DNA of 64,000 nucleotides from Gammaproteobacteria bacterium (GTDB lineage: Bacteria > Pseudomonadota > Gammaproteobacteria > Steroidobacterales > Woeseiaceae): positions 1-64,000 of the forward strand of contig JAHZJK010000030.1 in the NCBI GenBank assembly GCA_022600955.1, given 5' to 3'. Position 1 is the first letter of the stretch. The number at the start of each line of letters is the position of its first letter. The translations under genes and the position numbers were made by a program. Positions 27,385 through 36,470 of the stretch are shown piece by piece. The notes below the pieces were generated by a model. It worked only from the letters and a program-made list of their open reading frames with translations, made no database searches and was not told the origin of the DNA.

Positions 27385-29045
27385 AGCAATCCAACCAAAA
27401 TGTCACGTACTCCATGCCCTGAAATCTCCAGCACAACGAGCGTGCCTAAAATGACGACGACTCCGGCAAGGCTGGCGACAAATTGCTTAAAGTCGGCCCG
27501 ACCAAAAAAACCACCCTGACCAGCAACGACACTGATTTTGCCAAGTACGGGAATACCTGCCACTTTGCGGAGTGTGTTCACATCGTGCACAACCGGACTT
27601 AATTGCGAAAATGCGAAAGCGAAACCGACTCCGGCCGCACCGGCAAGTATGGCAACAGCCAGGAACAACATTGTGCGATTCGGCGATACCGGGTTAAAAC
27701 CTGCCACTGGTGGATCGATAATTTTGAAATCTTCTTCGCCAGAATCGTAGGCACGGCTGCTCAATACCTGAGTTTCCCTGCTTTCGACCAGTGCTTGGTA
27801 GCCTTCCCGGACAACTTCATAGTCACGATTGAGTCTCGCGTACTCGGCCTCGACTTCCGGAACCTCGTCAATCAAAGCCTTCAACGAGCTCACCGTGCTG
27901 ACCTGGTCAGCGATATCTGCTTCAAGTGTCGCGATTTCAACGTCAGTTTCATTGAGCGCGATACGAATTGCCTGGTGCACAGGGTTGGCATCCAGCATCG
28001 CTATTTCAATATCGCCGCCTTGCAGTCCCAGCTTTTGCAGTTCATCGGCTCGCTCTGCTTTGAGGCGAAGCAGCGTTTCCTGAACAGCGATAACGTCAGG
28101 ATGGCGCTCAGTATAGTCAAGCAACAAACTCTCAAGTCTGGATTCGTAGTCGCGTATTCGCGCATCAAGGCTGTTCGCCGGCAGGTCGTCCGCGTCACGA
28201 TCAGTCGACGTGACCACTGCGACTTCACCGCTGATTTGCAAACGCAGGCGGTCGCGCTTGGACTGTGCGATGCGCAGGCTGCGTCGCGACTCAGCCAGTG
28301 CGTCTCTTGTTCTTTGCAAACGGGTAAAGTAACCACCCTCTGAACCCGGCAGTTTGTCGGCGTTGTCACGTTTAAATCGCGCCAGGAGATCTTCAGCTTC
28401 CTGCAAACGCTGCTCGGTTTCCGCAATTTGCTGCTCGATAAATTTGCGGGCAGACTCGTTTCCGGCCCTCTCAGATCGCAGGGTATCTTCAATAAAGGTG
28501 TTTAGCAGTACCGAAACGACCTCCGCAGCTTTGGAGCGATCGCGATCCTCGTACTCAATAGTAAAAAGGCTCTCGCCTCTCGGACGGCCTTGGCCAGGTG
28601 TCGAAAGTGAATCGGCTGAAATTGATAATCGCTGGCCAAGTCCTGCAACAAGTTCGACGCGCTGCGCATCTGTCTCCACTCCCGCGTCCAGTCCGGTCTC
28701 AGTGGCGACCTTCAATAACTGGACGCTACCGACCAGTGCCTGCCGTACCATCGCCAGCTGCTGCTCAACATTGGCGGCAACTATTTGCGTACCGAGCAAC
28801 GGCTCCAGGGTTGACGATGTGTCGACCTGAAACCGTGCTGACGCTCGATACATATCAGGTAATGCCAGCACTATTGACCAGCCAACAAGGCACACCAGCC
28901 AGGTTGTAACAACAACCCACTTACGGAATCTCCACATGCCGCGAAGTTCCGCGATTGCCTGGTCGTAAACGTCTTTCAACTTTCTGGGTCCTGATTCGTC
29001 ACTGATAGGAAATCTAAAAGACAGATTCCGGAATAATGATGACAT
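27381..29045 (-). CDS. Polysaccharide chain-length determinant (Wzz/GNVR type, system A)
   Basis: A 554-residue inner-membrane protein with an N-terminal helix (about 45-65), a large periplasmic coiled-coil region (about 190-400), a C-terminal GNVR-like region and a second helix (about 465-485), with a third hydrophobic stretch near the C-terminus. LPDMYRASARFQVDTSS is a typical Wzz segment. It is the chain-length component of the exosortase-A EPS type and couples to the BY-kinase (4-bp overlap). The ATG at 29,045 overlaps the previous gene by 32 bp and has no ribosome binding site. A TTG at 28,979 with GGA upstream, giving 532 residues, fits the usual start better. Confidence 0.85.
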   Translation of the reverse strand: MSSLFRNLSFRFPISDESGPRKLKDVYDQAIAELRGMWRFRKWVVVTTWLVCLVGWSIVLALPDMYRASARFQVDTSSTLEPLLGTQIVAANVEQQLAMVRQALVGSVQLLKVATETGLDAGVETDAQRVELVAGLGQRLSISADSLSTPGQGRPRGESLFTIEYEDRDRSKAAEVVSVLLNTFIEDTLRSERAGNESARKFIEQQIAETEQRLQEAEDLLARFKRDNADKLPGSEGGYFTRLQRTRDALAESRRSLRIAQSKRDRLRLQISGEVAVVTSTDRDADDLPANSLDARIRDYESRLESLLLDYTERHPDVIAVQETLLRLKAERADELQKLGLQGGDIEIAMLDANPVHQAIRIALNETDVEIATLEADIADQVSTVSSLKALIDEVPEVEAEYARLNRDYEVVREGYQALVESRETQVLSSRAYDSGEEDFKIIDPPVAGFNPVSPNRTMLFLAVAILAGAAGVGFAFAFSQLSPVVHDVNTLRKVAGIPVLGKISVVAGQGGFFGRADFKQFVASLAGVVVILGTLVVLEISGHGVRDILVGLL

Positions 29046-29649
29046 CGCCAGGCATTACCGGAATGTTCTCATCCAGATCGCCTTTGTTGACCAAGTCGTC
29101 AAGCCGAATACGAAACTCCTGGCTCTTGCCATCAACAACACGAACCAGTTTCGAACGGTTGCCCGCTGCAAACTGCGTCAGCCCGCCCACTTCGATCATC
29201 ACATCCAAAAGGGTTAGTTTGTCACGATAGGGAATCGCCTGTGGCGAGGCGGCTTGCCCAAGTATCCTGACTTTCTCCCCGAATGTGCCGACAAAACCTT
29301 CGACAATCACATTGACCTTCGGGTTACGGATGAACTCTGCCAGAACCTCTTCCATATCTCGCGCCAGGGCACTAGGTGATTTTCCAACAGCAACCATGTC
29401 TTCGATAAGAGGCGTGGATATCTTGCCGTCCGGACGCACAGGCACGGTCACGGAAAGATCTTCGTTTCGCCAAACGAAAATATTGAGTGTGTCGCCCGGA
29501 CCGATGATGTACTCGCCAGTACCCGAAACAGCTGCAATATTGCCTGCACCCGTCGACGGCGGCGCGCTACCACAAGCACTTGCCAGCAATAACGTTGCGA
29601 GAAATGTCCACATAGTTGTAAAAGGTTTCGACACTAGCGTAACTCTCAT
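29014..29649 (-). CDS. Polysaccharide export lipoprotein (exosortase-A EPS type)
   Basis: A 211-residue outer-membrane export protein with a lipoprotein signal (LLLASAC, lipidated Cys at about 26), a Poly_export domain (IIGPGDTLNIFVWRNEDLSV and RPDGKISTPLI) and one SLBB-like domain (VRILGQAASPQAIPYRDKLTLLD). It ends with PVMPGDVIIIPES. This is the Wza-like channel of system A, small compared with classic Wza. First gene of the operon that runs through chain-length protein, BY-kinase, barrel, flippase and glycosyltransferases. No good ribosome binding site precedes the ATG. Preceded by a 373-bp non-coding region that probably holds its promoter. Confidence 0.9.
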   Translation of the reverse strand: MRVTLVSKPFTTMWTFLATLLLASACGSAPPSTGAGNIAAVSGTGEYIIGPGDTLNIFVWRNEDLSVTVPVRPDGKISTPLIEDMVAVGKSPSALARDMEEVLAEFIRNPKVNVIVEGFVGTFGEKVRILGQAASPQAIPYRDKLTLLDVMIEVGGLTQFAAGNRSKLVRVVDGKSQEFRIRLDDLVNKGDLDENIPVMPGDVIIIPESVF

Positions 29650-30022
29650 CTGTTTAGTTCACCCGGCCTTTGTGACCGGTGGAGCACAAAGCGCACTACC
29701 AAAGCCTGACTAGAGCGCATTTGGCGCTGTTTTGCCCGCGATAGCGACTCTAAATAGTACAGTACTTCCTTGATGTTTTTAGCAATTATTACCATATCGC
29801 CTCGCACCAACCGGGGCTATCCGTGAAAGCCGCCGTTCACTTGCAGGGTTGAGTTGGCCGTCGCCCAGACGAGTGCAATTCAGCACCTCAATTCTATGCG
29901 ACCTGAATAAGTATTGCCGGAAGCAAGTGAGCTTTCAAAGCGTGAGCTGCGTCACACAATGCCATGAGGCGTCGGTTTCGTAACGACACTGCGCGCCGCC
30001 GCATGACGATACACCGGTAACT
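29650..30022. other. 373-bp non-coding region before the EPS export operon
   Basis: Longest non-coding stretch of the window. It contains a short palindrome AGTACAGTACT (29,756-29,766), a 5-bp stem AGCGC/GCGCT with a 5-base loop (29,714-29,728), a near-perfect inverted repeat CACCcGG/CCGGTG (29,660-29,681) and two direct copies of GTGAGCT (29,927-29,933 and 29,942-29,948). It probably carries the promoter of the export lipoprotein gene and the end of the priming transferase transcript. I found no convincing promoter hexamers, no strong terminator and no plausible small gene. Confidence 0.5.
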
Positions 30023-31420
30023 CTATCGGGCGCCTTTTCCCCAGAGAACAACCTCGACCGTCTGCAGGATAATGACGATATCGAGCAGAAGACTCTGGTT
30101 CTTGACGTAATACAAGTCATAGTGAAGTTTTTCAGCCGCGTCTTCGTCAGACGCGCCATACGCATATTTGACTTGCGCCCATCCGGTCACGCCAGGTTTG
30201 ATCGTGTGGCGTTCGGCATAGTATGGAATCTTTTGCTTAAGATCGTCGACAAACTCTGGCCTTTCGGGCCGCGGACCGACCAATGCCATTTGTCCCGACA
30301 GTACGTTGAATACCTGCGGCAATTCGTCGAGGCGGAATTTTCGCAGAACGGCACCGACGCGAGTCACACGATCATCAGTTGCTGTTGCCCAGCGAGCTTC
30401 ACCATCGGCTTCAGCATCTGTGCGCATGCTTCGAAACTTCAGTACCGAGAACGGCAAGCCGCCCTCACCCACTCGGGATTGTCTGTAAATTACGGGCGCG
30501 CGGATTCCCTCCTCGATCTTGATGGCCAGCATTGTCAGCAACATGGCAGGCCAGGCAACCAGCAATAGCGTTGCGCTGACCGACAGGTCGACCGTCCGCT
30601 GGCAGAACCGTCTAAAACGAGAAACGCGAAAACCGGACGAAAAGATCAGCCAGCCCGGGCTAACCAGATCCACTCTGATCTTGCCAGATTCGCGCTCGAT
30701 AAATTCGAGCAAGTCGATGACTTCAACGCCTGCGAGGCGAGCGTCAAGCAACTGTCGAATCGGCAGGTTTCCGCGTCGCTCATCCATCGCAACAAGAATC
30801 TCATCAGCTCCCGTTTTTTTGGCGATTTCGATCAACGGCGCGTCGTGCTCTATTCGCGCCGTACCTGACTCAACAGGTTTGTCACCGGGTGCCGCAATCC
30901 TTCCCACGATCTTGAACCCGCGTCTGTCCGCTTTTCTCCGCAAATCATCAATACTGGAGGCGCGTTTCCCAGAACCGTAGATCAGAATCTTGCGTCGGAA
31001 CACATGCTCGTCGATAGTCCGGTAAAAAAAATACCGCAGCGCAACCAACAGAATTGCTGAGTAGCCCATCGCGACCGCCATGACCATCTTTCCAACTGCG
31101 ACAACAGGCAAAGCAAAGAAAATCACCGCCAGACCGACTGTGGCACAAACCAGAGCCGCGGCGATCCGGACTACTGATTCGTAAAAATACAGCCGCTGGT
31201 CCGATTGATATAAGCCCATTGCAATCAGGCTCAAAAACACACCGATTGCCAGCAGCAGAGACTTGAACCCCAGGTACTCCTGATTCGGTGCAATCTGGTC
31301 GACATTCCCAAAGATCAATAAACTGGCTATGAATGGTGACGAAAAAACAATAGACAGCTCGGCAGCCGCCATCAGAAGCAGTGGAAATCTTGCTCTTCTG
31401 TTTATTGACCAGGTGCGCAT
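30023..31420 (-). CDS. Priming undecaprenyl-phosphate sugar phosphotransferase (WcaJ/exosortase-A type)
   Basis: A 465-residue polyprenol-phosphate hexose-1-phosphate transferase. It has four to five N-terminal helices (about 12-130), a Rossmann-like region (ILIYGSGKRASSIDDL), a further helix (about 275-295) and the catalytic PglC-like core: SVLKFRSMRTDAEADGEARW, RKFRLDELPQVFNVLSGQMALVGPRPERPEF, YAERHTIKPGVTGWAQV. It starts the lipid-linked repeat by loading a sugar phosphate on undecaprenyl phosphate. Length and membrane layout fit the TIGR03013-type family of exosortase-A loci, from memory. It lies upstream of the export operon with a 373-bp gap and is divergent from the VanZ-like gene. Confidence 0.9.
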   Translation of the reverse strand: MRTWSINRRARFPLLLMAAAELSIVFSSPFIASLLIFGNVDQIAPNQEYLGFKSLLLAIGVFLSLIAMGLYQSDQRLYFYESVVRIAAALVCATVGLAVIFFALPVVAVGKMVMAVAMGYSAILLVALRYFFYRTIDEHVFRRKILIYGSGKRASSIDDLRRKADRRGFKIVGRIAAPGDKPVESGTARIEHDAPLIEIAKKTGADEILVAMDERRGNLPIRQLLDARLAGVEVIDLLEFIERESGKIRVDLVSPGWLIFSSGFRVSRFRRFCQRTVDLSVSATLLLVAWPAMLLTMLAIKIEEGIRAPVIYRQSRVGEGGLPFSVLKFRSMRTDAEADGEARWATATDDRVTRVGAVLRKFRLDELPQVFNVLSGQMALVGPRPERPEFVDDLKQKIPYYAERHTIKPGVTGWAQVKYAYGASDEDAAEKLHYDLYYVKNQSLLLDIVIILQTVEVVLWGKGAR

Positions 31421-31505
31421 TGCATTACTCTAGAATTAGATCTTCGTTTCGGCATGGTGGGGAACAGTTTCAATCCAGCTTCGTGCGTTGGAGGGGTGGT
31501 CCGTT

Positions 31506-31534
31506 TTGATACAGCGCTGATTCTAGCTTACTGT
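31506..31534 (+). promoter_or_regulatory. Possible sigma-70 promoter for the VanZ-like gene
   Basis: TTGATA (31,506-31,511) and TACTGT (31,529-31,534) are separated by 17 bases on the + strand, about 75 bases before the start codon at 31,608. The -35 box is good but the -10 box matches only three of six consensus positions. Weak support. Confidence 0.2.
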
Positions 31535-31607
31535 ACGATGCGTCGTCGTGACAAAAGTCCCATTCAATATCGGACCTGAATACGAAAAAGAGGGAAACAA
31601 CAAAGCG

Positions 31608-32573
31608 ATGAAAGCCTATCTGGACTCGATCCCATTTCCGGTACTCAAGATTGTCGCCGCGGGACTGATCGTCGTCGGTCTCGCCCATCTGTCCACGCTG
31701 GGCGCGGATGGCTCTCGTGCCGCTACCGCCTTTCGCGATGCAATGCACGCTCCGGCATTCATGCTCCTGACGCTGGGCCTCTTATTGGGACTGAGTAGCC
31801 GTCTGTCGCTTGTACCCAGCTATGCTTTTGCTATTGCCGTTGCCGCGATGGCCGGCATAACAGGTGAGGCATTCCAGGCAATTGGTCCGGGTGATGCGAG
31901 CATCGCCGATCTTGGCAGTGACGCATTAGGTATTTTTGCGGGCGCTCTATTTTTTGCGAGCTTCGACCGACGTATTCCGTACAACAAGGCACCCGGCCTG
32001 CGCGTCGCCATCGCCGCATCAGCTCTCTTTCTTGCGGCCGCCATTTTTTCGCCCGCCGCGAAATTCGGACTCAGCTTCAATGCACGCATCAATGCGCTAC
32101 CGACTATCTATTCGCCGAGCTCCGATTGGCAAGCAACGTTTTTCGACACGAATTATGGCGCGACTGCACTTTCAATCAGCTGTGCGGACGGATGGGACTG
32201 CGCCGCGGAAGGCCTGACAAAAGTTATCTTTGGTCATCAAGAGTACTCGGGGATTCGTCTCGAAACGGCGAAAAACTGGCAAAACTACGTCATGTTGAAC
32301 ATGCCAATAGCCGCGGCCGACGGATACCAGCATCGACTCACGCTAAGCATCAACGACGGGGTATACGAATGGGGCTACTCCGATCGCTTCAACTATCACT
32401 TCGATGTTCCCATTGACGCCACAGTCCTGCAGATCCCTGTCAGCGACATTCGCAATGCGCCATCATCCCGGCAAATGGAGATGGACGACATCACGAACCT
32501 GTACTTGTTCATGGATGCGCCGGCTGGCGGTGAAGCGATAGTGATCGGCAGAATTTTTCTTAGCATGCAATAA
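31608..32573 (+). CDS. VanZ-like membrane protein with C-terminal beta-sandwich domain
   Basis: A 321-residue protein. The N-terminal half (about 1-155) has four to five membrane helices with VanZ-like features: RDAMHAPAFMLLTLGLLLG, ITGEAFQ and DLGSDALGIFAG. The C-terminal half (about 175-320) is probably a periplasmic beta-sandwich resembling a carbohydrate-binding domain: EYSGIRLETAKNWQNYVML, YSDRFNYHFDVP and NLYLFMDAP. ATG at 31,608 is chosen because VanZ-like homology begins there; an in-frame ATG at 31,548 adds 20 unrelated residues. It probably binds a glycan at the membrane surface, but no function is established. It heads a short + unit with the UDP-GlcNAc 2-epimerase (34 bp). Confidence 0.75.
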   Translation: MKAYLDSIPFPVLKIVAAGLIVVGLAHLSTLGADGSRAATAFRDAMHAPAFMLLTLGLLLGLSSRLSLVPSYAFAIAVAAMAGITGEAFQAIGPGDASIADLGSDALGIFAGALFFASFDRRIPYNKAPGLRVAIAASALFLAAAIFSPAAKFGLSFNARINALPTIYSPSSDWQATFFDTNYGATALSISCADGWDCAAEGLTKVIFGHQEYSGIRLETAKNWQNYVMLNMPIAAADGYQHRLTLSINDGVYEWGYSDRFNYHFDVPIDATVLQIPVSDIRNAPSSRQMEMDDITNLYLFMDAPAGGEAIVIGRIFLSMQ

Positions 32574-32607
32574 TATCGGCGACCAAAATTCAAAAGAAAC
32601 CAGACCT

Positions 32608-33699
32608 ATGATTGTCCACTTAATTGCTGCAGCCCGCCCCAATTTCATGAAAGTCGCGCCGCTGTTGCACGCAATGAATCGTACCGACTGGATTGAAACC
32701 AAGCTTATTCATACCGGTCAGCACTACGACCACAACATGTCCGATGCCATCCTGCGTGATCTAAAAGTGCCAGCGCCTGACTATCATCTGAATATTGGCA
32801 GCGGCAGTCACGCCGAACAAACAGGCAATGTCATGATCGAGTACGAGAAGATTTGCCTTGCAGATCGTCCGGACTGGATTGTCGTTGTGGGTGACGTGAA
32901 TTCCACAGCCGCCTGCGCGATGGTCGGCGCGAAGTTGTGGATACCTGTCATTCACCTTGAGGCCGGGCTGCGCAGCGATGACAGGAAGATGCCGGAGGAA
33001 ATTAACCGGCTGGTCACGGATGCAATTGCGGACGTGCTATGGACGCCGTCCGCTGATGCGGATGAAAACCTGCTTGCCGAGGGCACGGATAAGGCCAGAG
33101 TTTCCATGATTGGGAACATCATGATCGATTCGTTTGAAATGCTCAGAGCAAAAATCGAAGAGGCCGGCTCGCGAGAAAAACACGGCCTTGACGCAGGTAG
33201 TTATGCAATTGCGACACTGCATCGGCCATCCAATGTTGACAGCATGGAGACGCTGGAACCTATTGTCGACGCGTTGCTGAATGTGTCGACCAGACTGCCC
33301 GTAGTATTGGTAGCGCACCCGCGCACCAAGAAATCAATTGACGAAAACGGCCTGGATCAACTGATCGCCGCAGCGCCGAATGTCCACATTCTGGAGCCAC
33401 TGCCGTACATTCAGTTCATGAGCATGGTTAAAGATTCGCGAGTCGTCATAACGGACTCCGGGGGGCTTCAGGAAGAAACGACGTATCTCGGCATCCCGTG
33501 CCTTACCATGCGTGAGAACACCGAGCGGCCGATTACCGTTTCGATCGGCACAAACCGGCTGGTGCGCGCCGACACCCTGGCAGAGAATCTCAATGACGTA
33601 CTCGCCGGCAACTGGCCCAAAGGTGAAAGACCGGCGTTGTGGGACGGTAAGACCGCGGAACGTGCGGTTGAAGACTTGCGTATTCGGTCTGGAAACTAG
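32608..33699 (+). CDS. wecB: UDP-N-acetylglucosamine 2-epimerase (non-hydrolysing)
   Basis: A 363-residue enzyme that interconverts UDP-GlcNAc and UDP-ManNAc. Family features: AARPNFMKVAPLLHAM at the N-terminus, TGQHYDHNMSD, VGDVNSTAA, HLEAGLRSDDRKMPEEINR with the acidic catalytic residues, HPRTKKSI and ITDSGGLQEETTYLGIPCLT, the UDP-binding region. UDP-ManNAc can be used as such or oxidised to UDP-ManNAcA; no dedicated UDP-ManNAc dehydrogenase is visible here. Convergent with the phosphomannomutase gene, overlapping it by 4 bp (CTAG). Confidence 0.92.
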   Translation: MIVHLIAAARPNFMKVAPLLHAMNRTDWIETKLIHTGQHYDHNMSDAILRDLKVPAPDYHLNIGSGSHAEQTGNVMIEYEKICLADRPDWIVVVGDVNSTAACAMVGAKLWIPVIHLEAGLRSDDRKMPEEINRLVTDAIADVLWTPSADADENLLAEGTDKARVSMIGNIMIDSFEMLRAKIEEAGSREKHGLDAGSYAIATLHRPSNVDSMETLEPIVDALLNVSTRLPVVLVAHPRTKKSIDENGLDQLIAAAPNVHILEPLPYIQFMSMVKDSRVVITDSGGLQEETTYLGIPCLTMRENTERPITVSIGTNRLVRADTLAENLNDVLAGNWPKGERPALWDGKTAERAVEDLRIRSGN

Positions 33700-35048
33700 G
33701 TCGATTCGATTAGCGACGTCAGCTGCTCGGTCATCGTCCGGAGCAGCGCGATATTGCCGCGCGATTCAACATTCAGTCGCACAACGGGCTCTGTATTCGA
33801 TTGACGAATATTGAACCGCCACTCCTCGAATTCGAAGCTGTATCCGTCAGTTTCGTCAACGCTCAGGGCATCGGCTGCATACGTATCGTGCATCTTCTGT
33901 AGTGTCGCGGCAGCGTCACTGACCTTTCGATTGATTTCGCCACTGGCGGGATACATCGACATGCGCGTACCAACAAGTTCAGACAAGGTCTTGCCGGATA
34001 CCGAAATGAGCTCGGCGACCAACAACCACGGAATCATGCCGCTGTCAGCGTACCAAAAATCTCGAAAATAGTGATGCGCGCTCATCTCGCCACCGTAGGC
34101 ACCGTCGACATCCCGCATCGTTTCCTTGATAAAGGAGTGGCCGGACTTGCTCAGTACGGCCTCGCCGCCCGCCGCGGCCACAATATCCAGCGTGTTCCAG
34201 GTCATTCGCGGGTCATGCACGATCTTCGCGCCCGGATTCCTGACAATGATACTTTCGGCCAATAGCCCGACGATATAATAGCCTTCGATAAACGTGCCGT
34301 TCTCGTCGAAAAGAAAGCAACGGTCGAAATCCCCGTCCCATGCAATTCCCATATCGGCCTTGTTTTCGCGCACGGCTTGTGAAGTTACGGCCTGGTTGTG
34401 CTCCAGCATTGGATTGGGGATTCCATTGGGAAACGTGCCATCCGGTTTGTTATGAACCTTGATCATGTCGAATGGCAGGAATGGCTCGAGCGCATCAGAT
34501 GCGATGCCACCACAACCATTGCCGGGATTCATTACCAGCCTGAGGGACTTGAGCTTTGCAACATCTACGTAGCTCAGCATGTGACCGATGTACGCATCCA
34601 GCAGATCGATGTCGGTGCACGATCCACCACCTGCGGCCACTCTGTCGTCCGATTCCGCAAGCGCACGAATTTCAGCGAGCCCCGTGTCGGCGCTGATCGG
34701 GCGAGCCTCTTCGCGTACCAGTTTCAGCCCATTGTAATCAGCAGGATTGTGGCTGGCTGTCACCATGATGCCACCGTCAGCGCGCAGATGATTCGTAGCA
34801 AAATAAACCATCTCTGTACCACACAGACCGATGTCAAAGACTTCGACGCCGGCATCCGTTAACCCGCTGATGACTGCATCCGCAAACTCATTGCTCGTCA
34901 GGCGCATGTCACGTCCGACGACCAAGGTCTTTGCCTCCAGGAAGGCTGCTGTCGCATTGCCGATGCGATAGCAGATATCGGCATTGATCTGGTTGGGGAT
35001 TTGTCCGCGTATGTCGTAGGCTTTGAAACTATCGATGGTGACTGTCAT
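33696..35048 (-). CDS. manB: Phosphomannomutase/phosphoglucomutase
   Basis: A 450-residue alpha-D-phosphohexomutase. The N-terminal FKAYDIRGQIP, the active-site serine loop GGIMVTASHNPADYNG (Ser99), the metal loop GIAWDGDFDRCFLFDENG (Asp residues) and the sugar-binding GGEMSAHHYF and RQSNTEPVVRLNVES are all present. It interconverts mannose-6-P and mannose-1-P and, in this family, often glucose phosphates, feeding the GDP-mannose and UDP-glucose pools. It directly follows ugd (no intergenic base) and probably shares its promoter. Convergent with wecB. Confidence 0.92.
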   Translation of the reverse strand: MTVTIDSFKAYDIRGQIPNQINADICYRIGNATAAFLEAKTLVVGRDMRLTSNEFADAVISGLTDAGVEVFDIGLCGTEMVYFATNHLRADGGIMVTASHNPADYNGLKLVREEARPISADTGLAEIRALAESDDRVAAGGGSCTDIDLLDAYIGHMLSYVDVAKLKSLRLVMNPGNGCGGIASDALEPFLPFDMIKVHNKPDGTFPNGIPNPMLEHNQAVTSQAVRENKADMGIAWDGDFDRCFLFDENGTFIEGYYIVGLLAESIIVRNPGAKIVHDPRMTWNTLDIVAAAGGEAVLSKSGHSFIKETMRDVDGAYGGEMSAHHYFRDFWYADSGMIPWLLVAELISVSGKTLSELVGTRMSMYPASGEINRKVSDAAATLQKMHDTYAADALSVDETDGYSFEFEEWRFNIRQSNTEPVVRLNVESRGNIALLRTMTEQLTSLIEST

Positions 35049-36377
35049 TCAGGTGCGTCCTCGCCCAATTGCGTAGTACTGAAGGCCCAGCGCCTCCACT
35101 GTACCCGGATCATAAAGGTTTCTACCGTCGAAAATGACGGCGTCGCCGAGGCAGCCTTTGAGACGCTGGAAATCCGGACTTCTGAATTCCTGCCACTCGG
35201 TCATGATCACCAGGGCATCAGCACCACCGACGGCATCGTAGGCTGTATCGCAGAGTTCCAGACTGTTCTGATGAGGGTAGATTCTACGCGCCGCATTCAT
35301 CGCTTCAGGGTCATAGGCACGAACTTCAGCGCCAGCGTTCCAGAGTGCCTCCATAATCGTCCGGCTTGGCGCCTCACGCATGTCGTCGGTTCCGGGTTTA
35401 AACGAGAGTCCCCACAGAGCAATCGTCTTGCTGTGCAATTTGCCGTCGTAATGCGCATTGAGCTTTTCAAACACCCTGTGTTTCTGCCGCTGATTGACCT
35501 CATCTACCGTTCTCAATAGTGCAGCATCGTAACCGGACTCAGCTGCCGAATGCGCTAGCGCGCGCACGTCTTTCGGAAAACACGAACCCCCGTAACCGAC
35601 GCCCGGATAGATAAAATGATAACCGATTCGCGGATCTGACCCGATACCGATACGAACGCTCTCAACATCGGCCCCGAACGTTTCTGCAAGGTTGGCGAGT
35701 TCATTCATGAAACTGATCTTTGTTGCCAGCATGGCGTTTGCGGCATATTTCGTCAGTTCGGCTGAGCGGACATCCATACTGATAACGCGCTCATGGTTTC
35801 GATTAAATGGTTCATAGAGAGATTTGAGCAACTCTGTTGAACGAGGATTATCTGTACCGAGAATTATTCGGTCCGGCTTCATGAAGTCGCCTATTGCCGC
35901 ACCTTCTTTCAAGAATTCGGGGTTCGAGACAACGTCGAAATCAATTGTCTCTCCACGTTTTTCGAGCTCTTCCGAAATTCTCGCTGCGACCTTGTCGGCC
36001 GTTCCAACTGGCACTGTTGATTTGTCGACGACGACCCGGTATTCATGCATATGTTCGCCAATGGCTTTTGCCACAGCAAGGACATGCTTGATATCCGCAG
36101 AACCATCTTCGTCTGGCGGGGTTCCTACCGCTATGAATTGAAACAGGCCATGCCCAACGGCCTTTTTGACATCAGACGTAAACTCGAGTCGACCGGATTC
36201 CCGGTTGCGCTCGATATAGGCGTTTAAGCCCGGCTCATAGATTGGTATGTCGCCATCATGCAGACGTTTGACCTTGTCCGCATCGATGTCATAGCAAACG
36301 ACATGGTTGCCCATCTCCGCCATGCAGGCGCCCGTGACAAGGCCGACATAGCCCGAGCCAAAAATGGTGAGTCGCAT
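35049..36377 (-). CDS. ugd: UDP-glucose 6-dehydrogenase
   Basis: A 442-residue nucleotide-sugar dehydrogenase. NAD-binding loop [10 protein letters not shown] (7-16), substrate-side [35 protein letters not shown], and the catalytic cysteine in [16 protein letters not shown] (Cys about 260). It oxidises UDP-glucose to UDP-glucuronate. Uronic acid is the natural substrate for the AsnB-like amidotransferases and for the heparinase-like lyase in this window, which makes this a central precursor gene. A good -10 box TATAAT lies 36 bp upstream of the start. Dehydrogenases of ManNAc or GDP-mannose are close relatives, but the sequence reads as Ugd. Confidence 0.92.
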   Translation of the reverse strand: MRLTIFGSGYVGLVTGACMAEMGNHVVCYDIDADKVKRLHDGDIPIYEPGLNAYIERNRESGRLEFTSDVKKAVGHGLFQFIAVGTPPDEDGSADIKHVLAVAKAIGEHMHEYRVVVDKSTVPVGTADKVAARISEELEKRGETIDFDVVSNPEFLKEGAAIGDFMKPDRIILGTDNPRSTELLKSLYEPFNRNHERVISMDVRSAELTKYAANAMLATKISFMNELANLAETFGADVESVRIGIGSDPRIGYHFIYPGVGYGGSCFPKDVRALAHSAAESGYDAALLRTVDEVNQRQKHRVFEKLNAHYDGKLHSKTIALWGLSFKPGTDDMREAPSRTIMEALWNAGAEVRAYDPEAMNAARRIYPHQNSLELCDTAYDAVGGADALVIMTEWQEFRSPDFQRLKGCLGDAVIFDGRNLYDPGTVEALGLQYYAIGRGRT

Positions 36378-36412
36378 TTACTGGTATGCCTTGAAAGACT
36401 GATCAAAGCGCG

Positions 36413-36442
36413 ATTATACAGATCGTGTTGAATCCCATTGTG
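36413..36442 (-). promoter_or_regulatory. Possible promoter of ugd-manB
   Basis: On the - strand a perfect TATAAT lies at 36,418-36,413, about 36 bases before the ugd start, in the 93-bp gap after the WbpM-type gene. The -35 region (36,442-36,437, CACAAT with an 18-base spacer) is poor. It would let ugd and manB be expressed apart from the upstream capsule genes. Confidence 0.35.
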
Positions 36443-36470
36443 GCGAATTCATTGGCAAATTCGCCCTGGA

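Noticed and set aside
29870..29905. A GG...GC pair on the - strand resembling a sigma-54 promoter (GGTGCTGAATTGC)
   Set aside because: The GG to GC distance is one base shorter than required and the rest of the consensus is poor.
35049..36377. UDP-ManNAc or GDP-mannose dehydrogenase instead of Ugd
   Set aside because: Overall features match UDP-glucose dehydrogenase, but since these families are similar a minor doubt remains.
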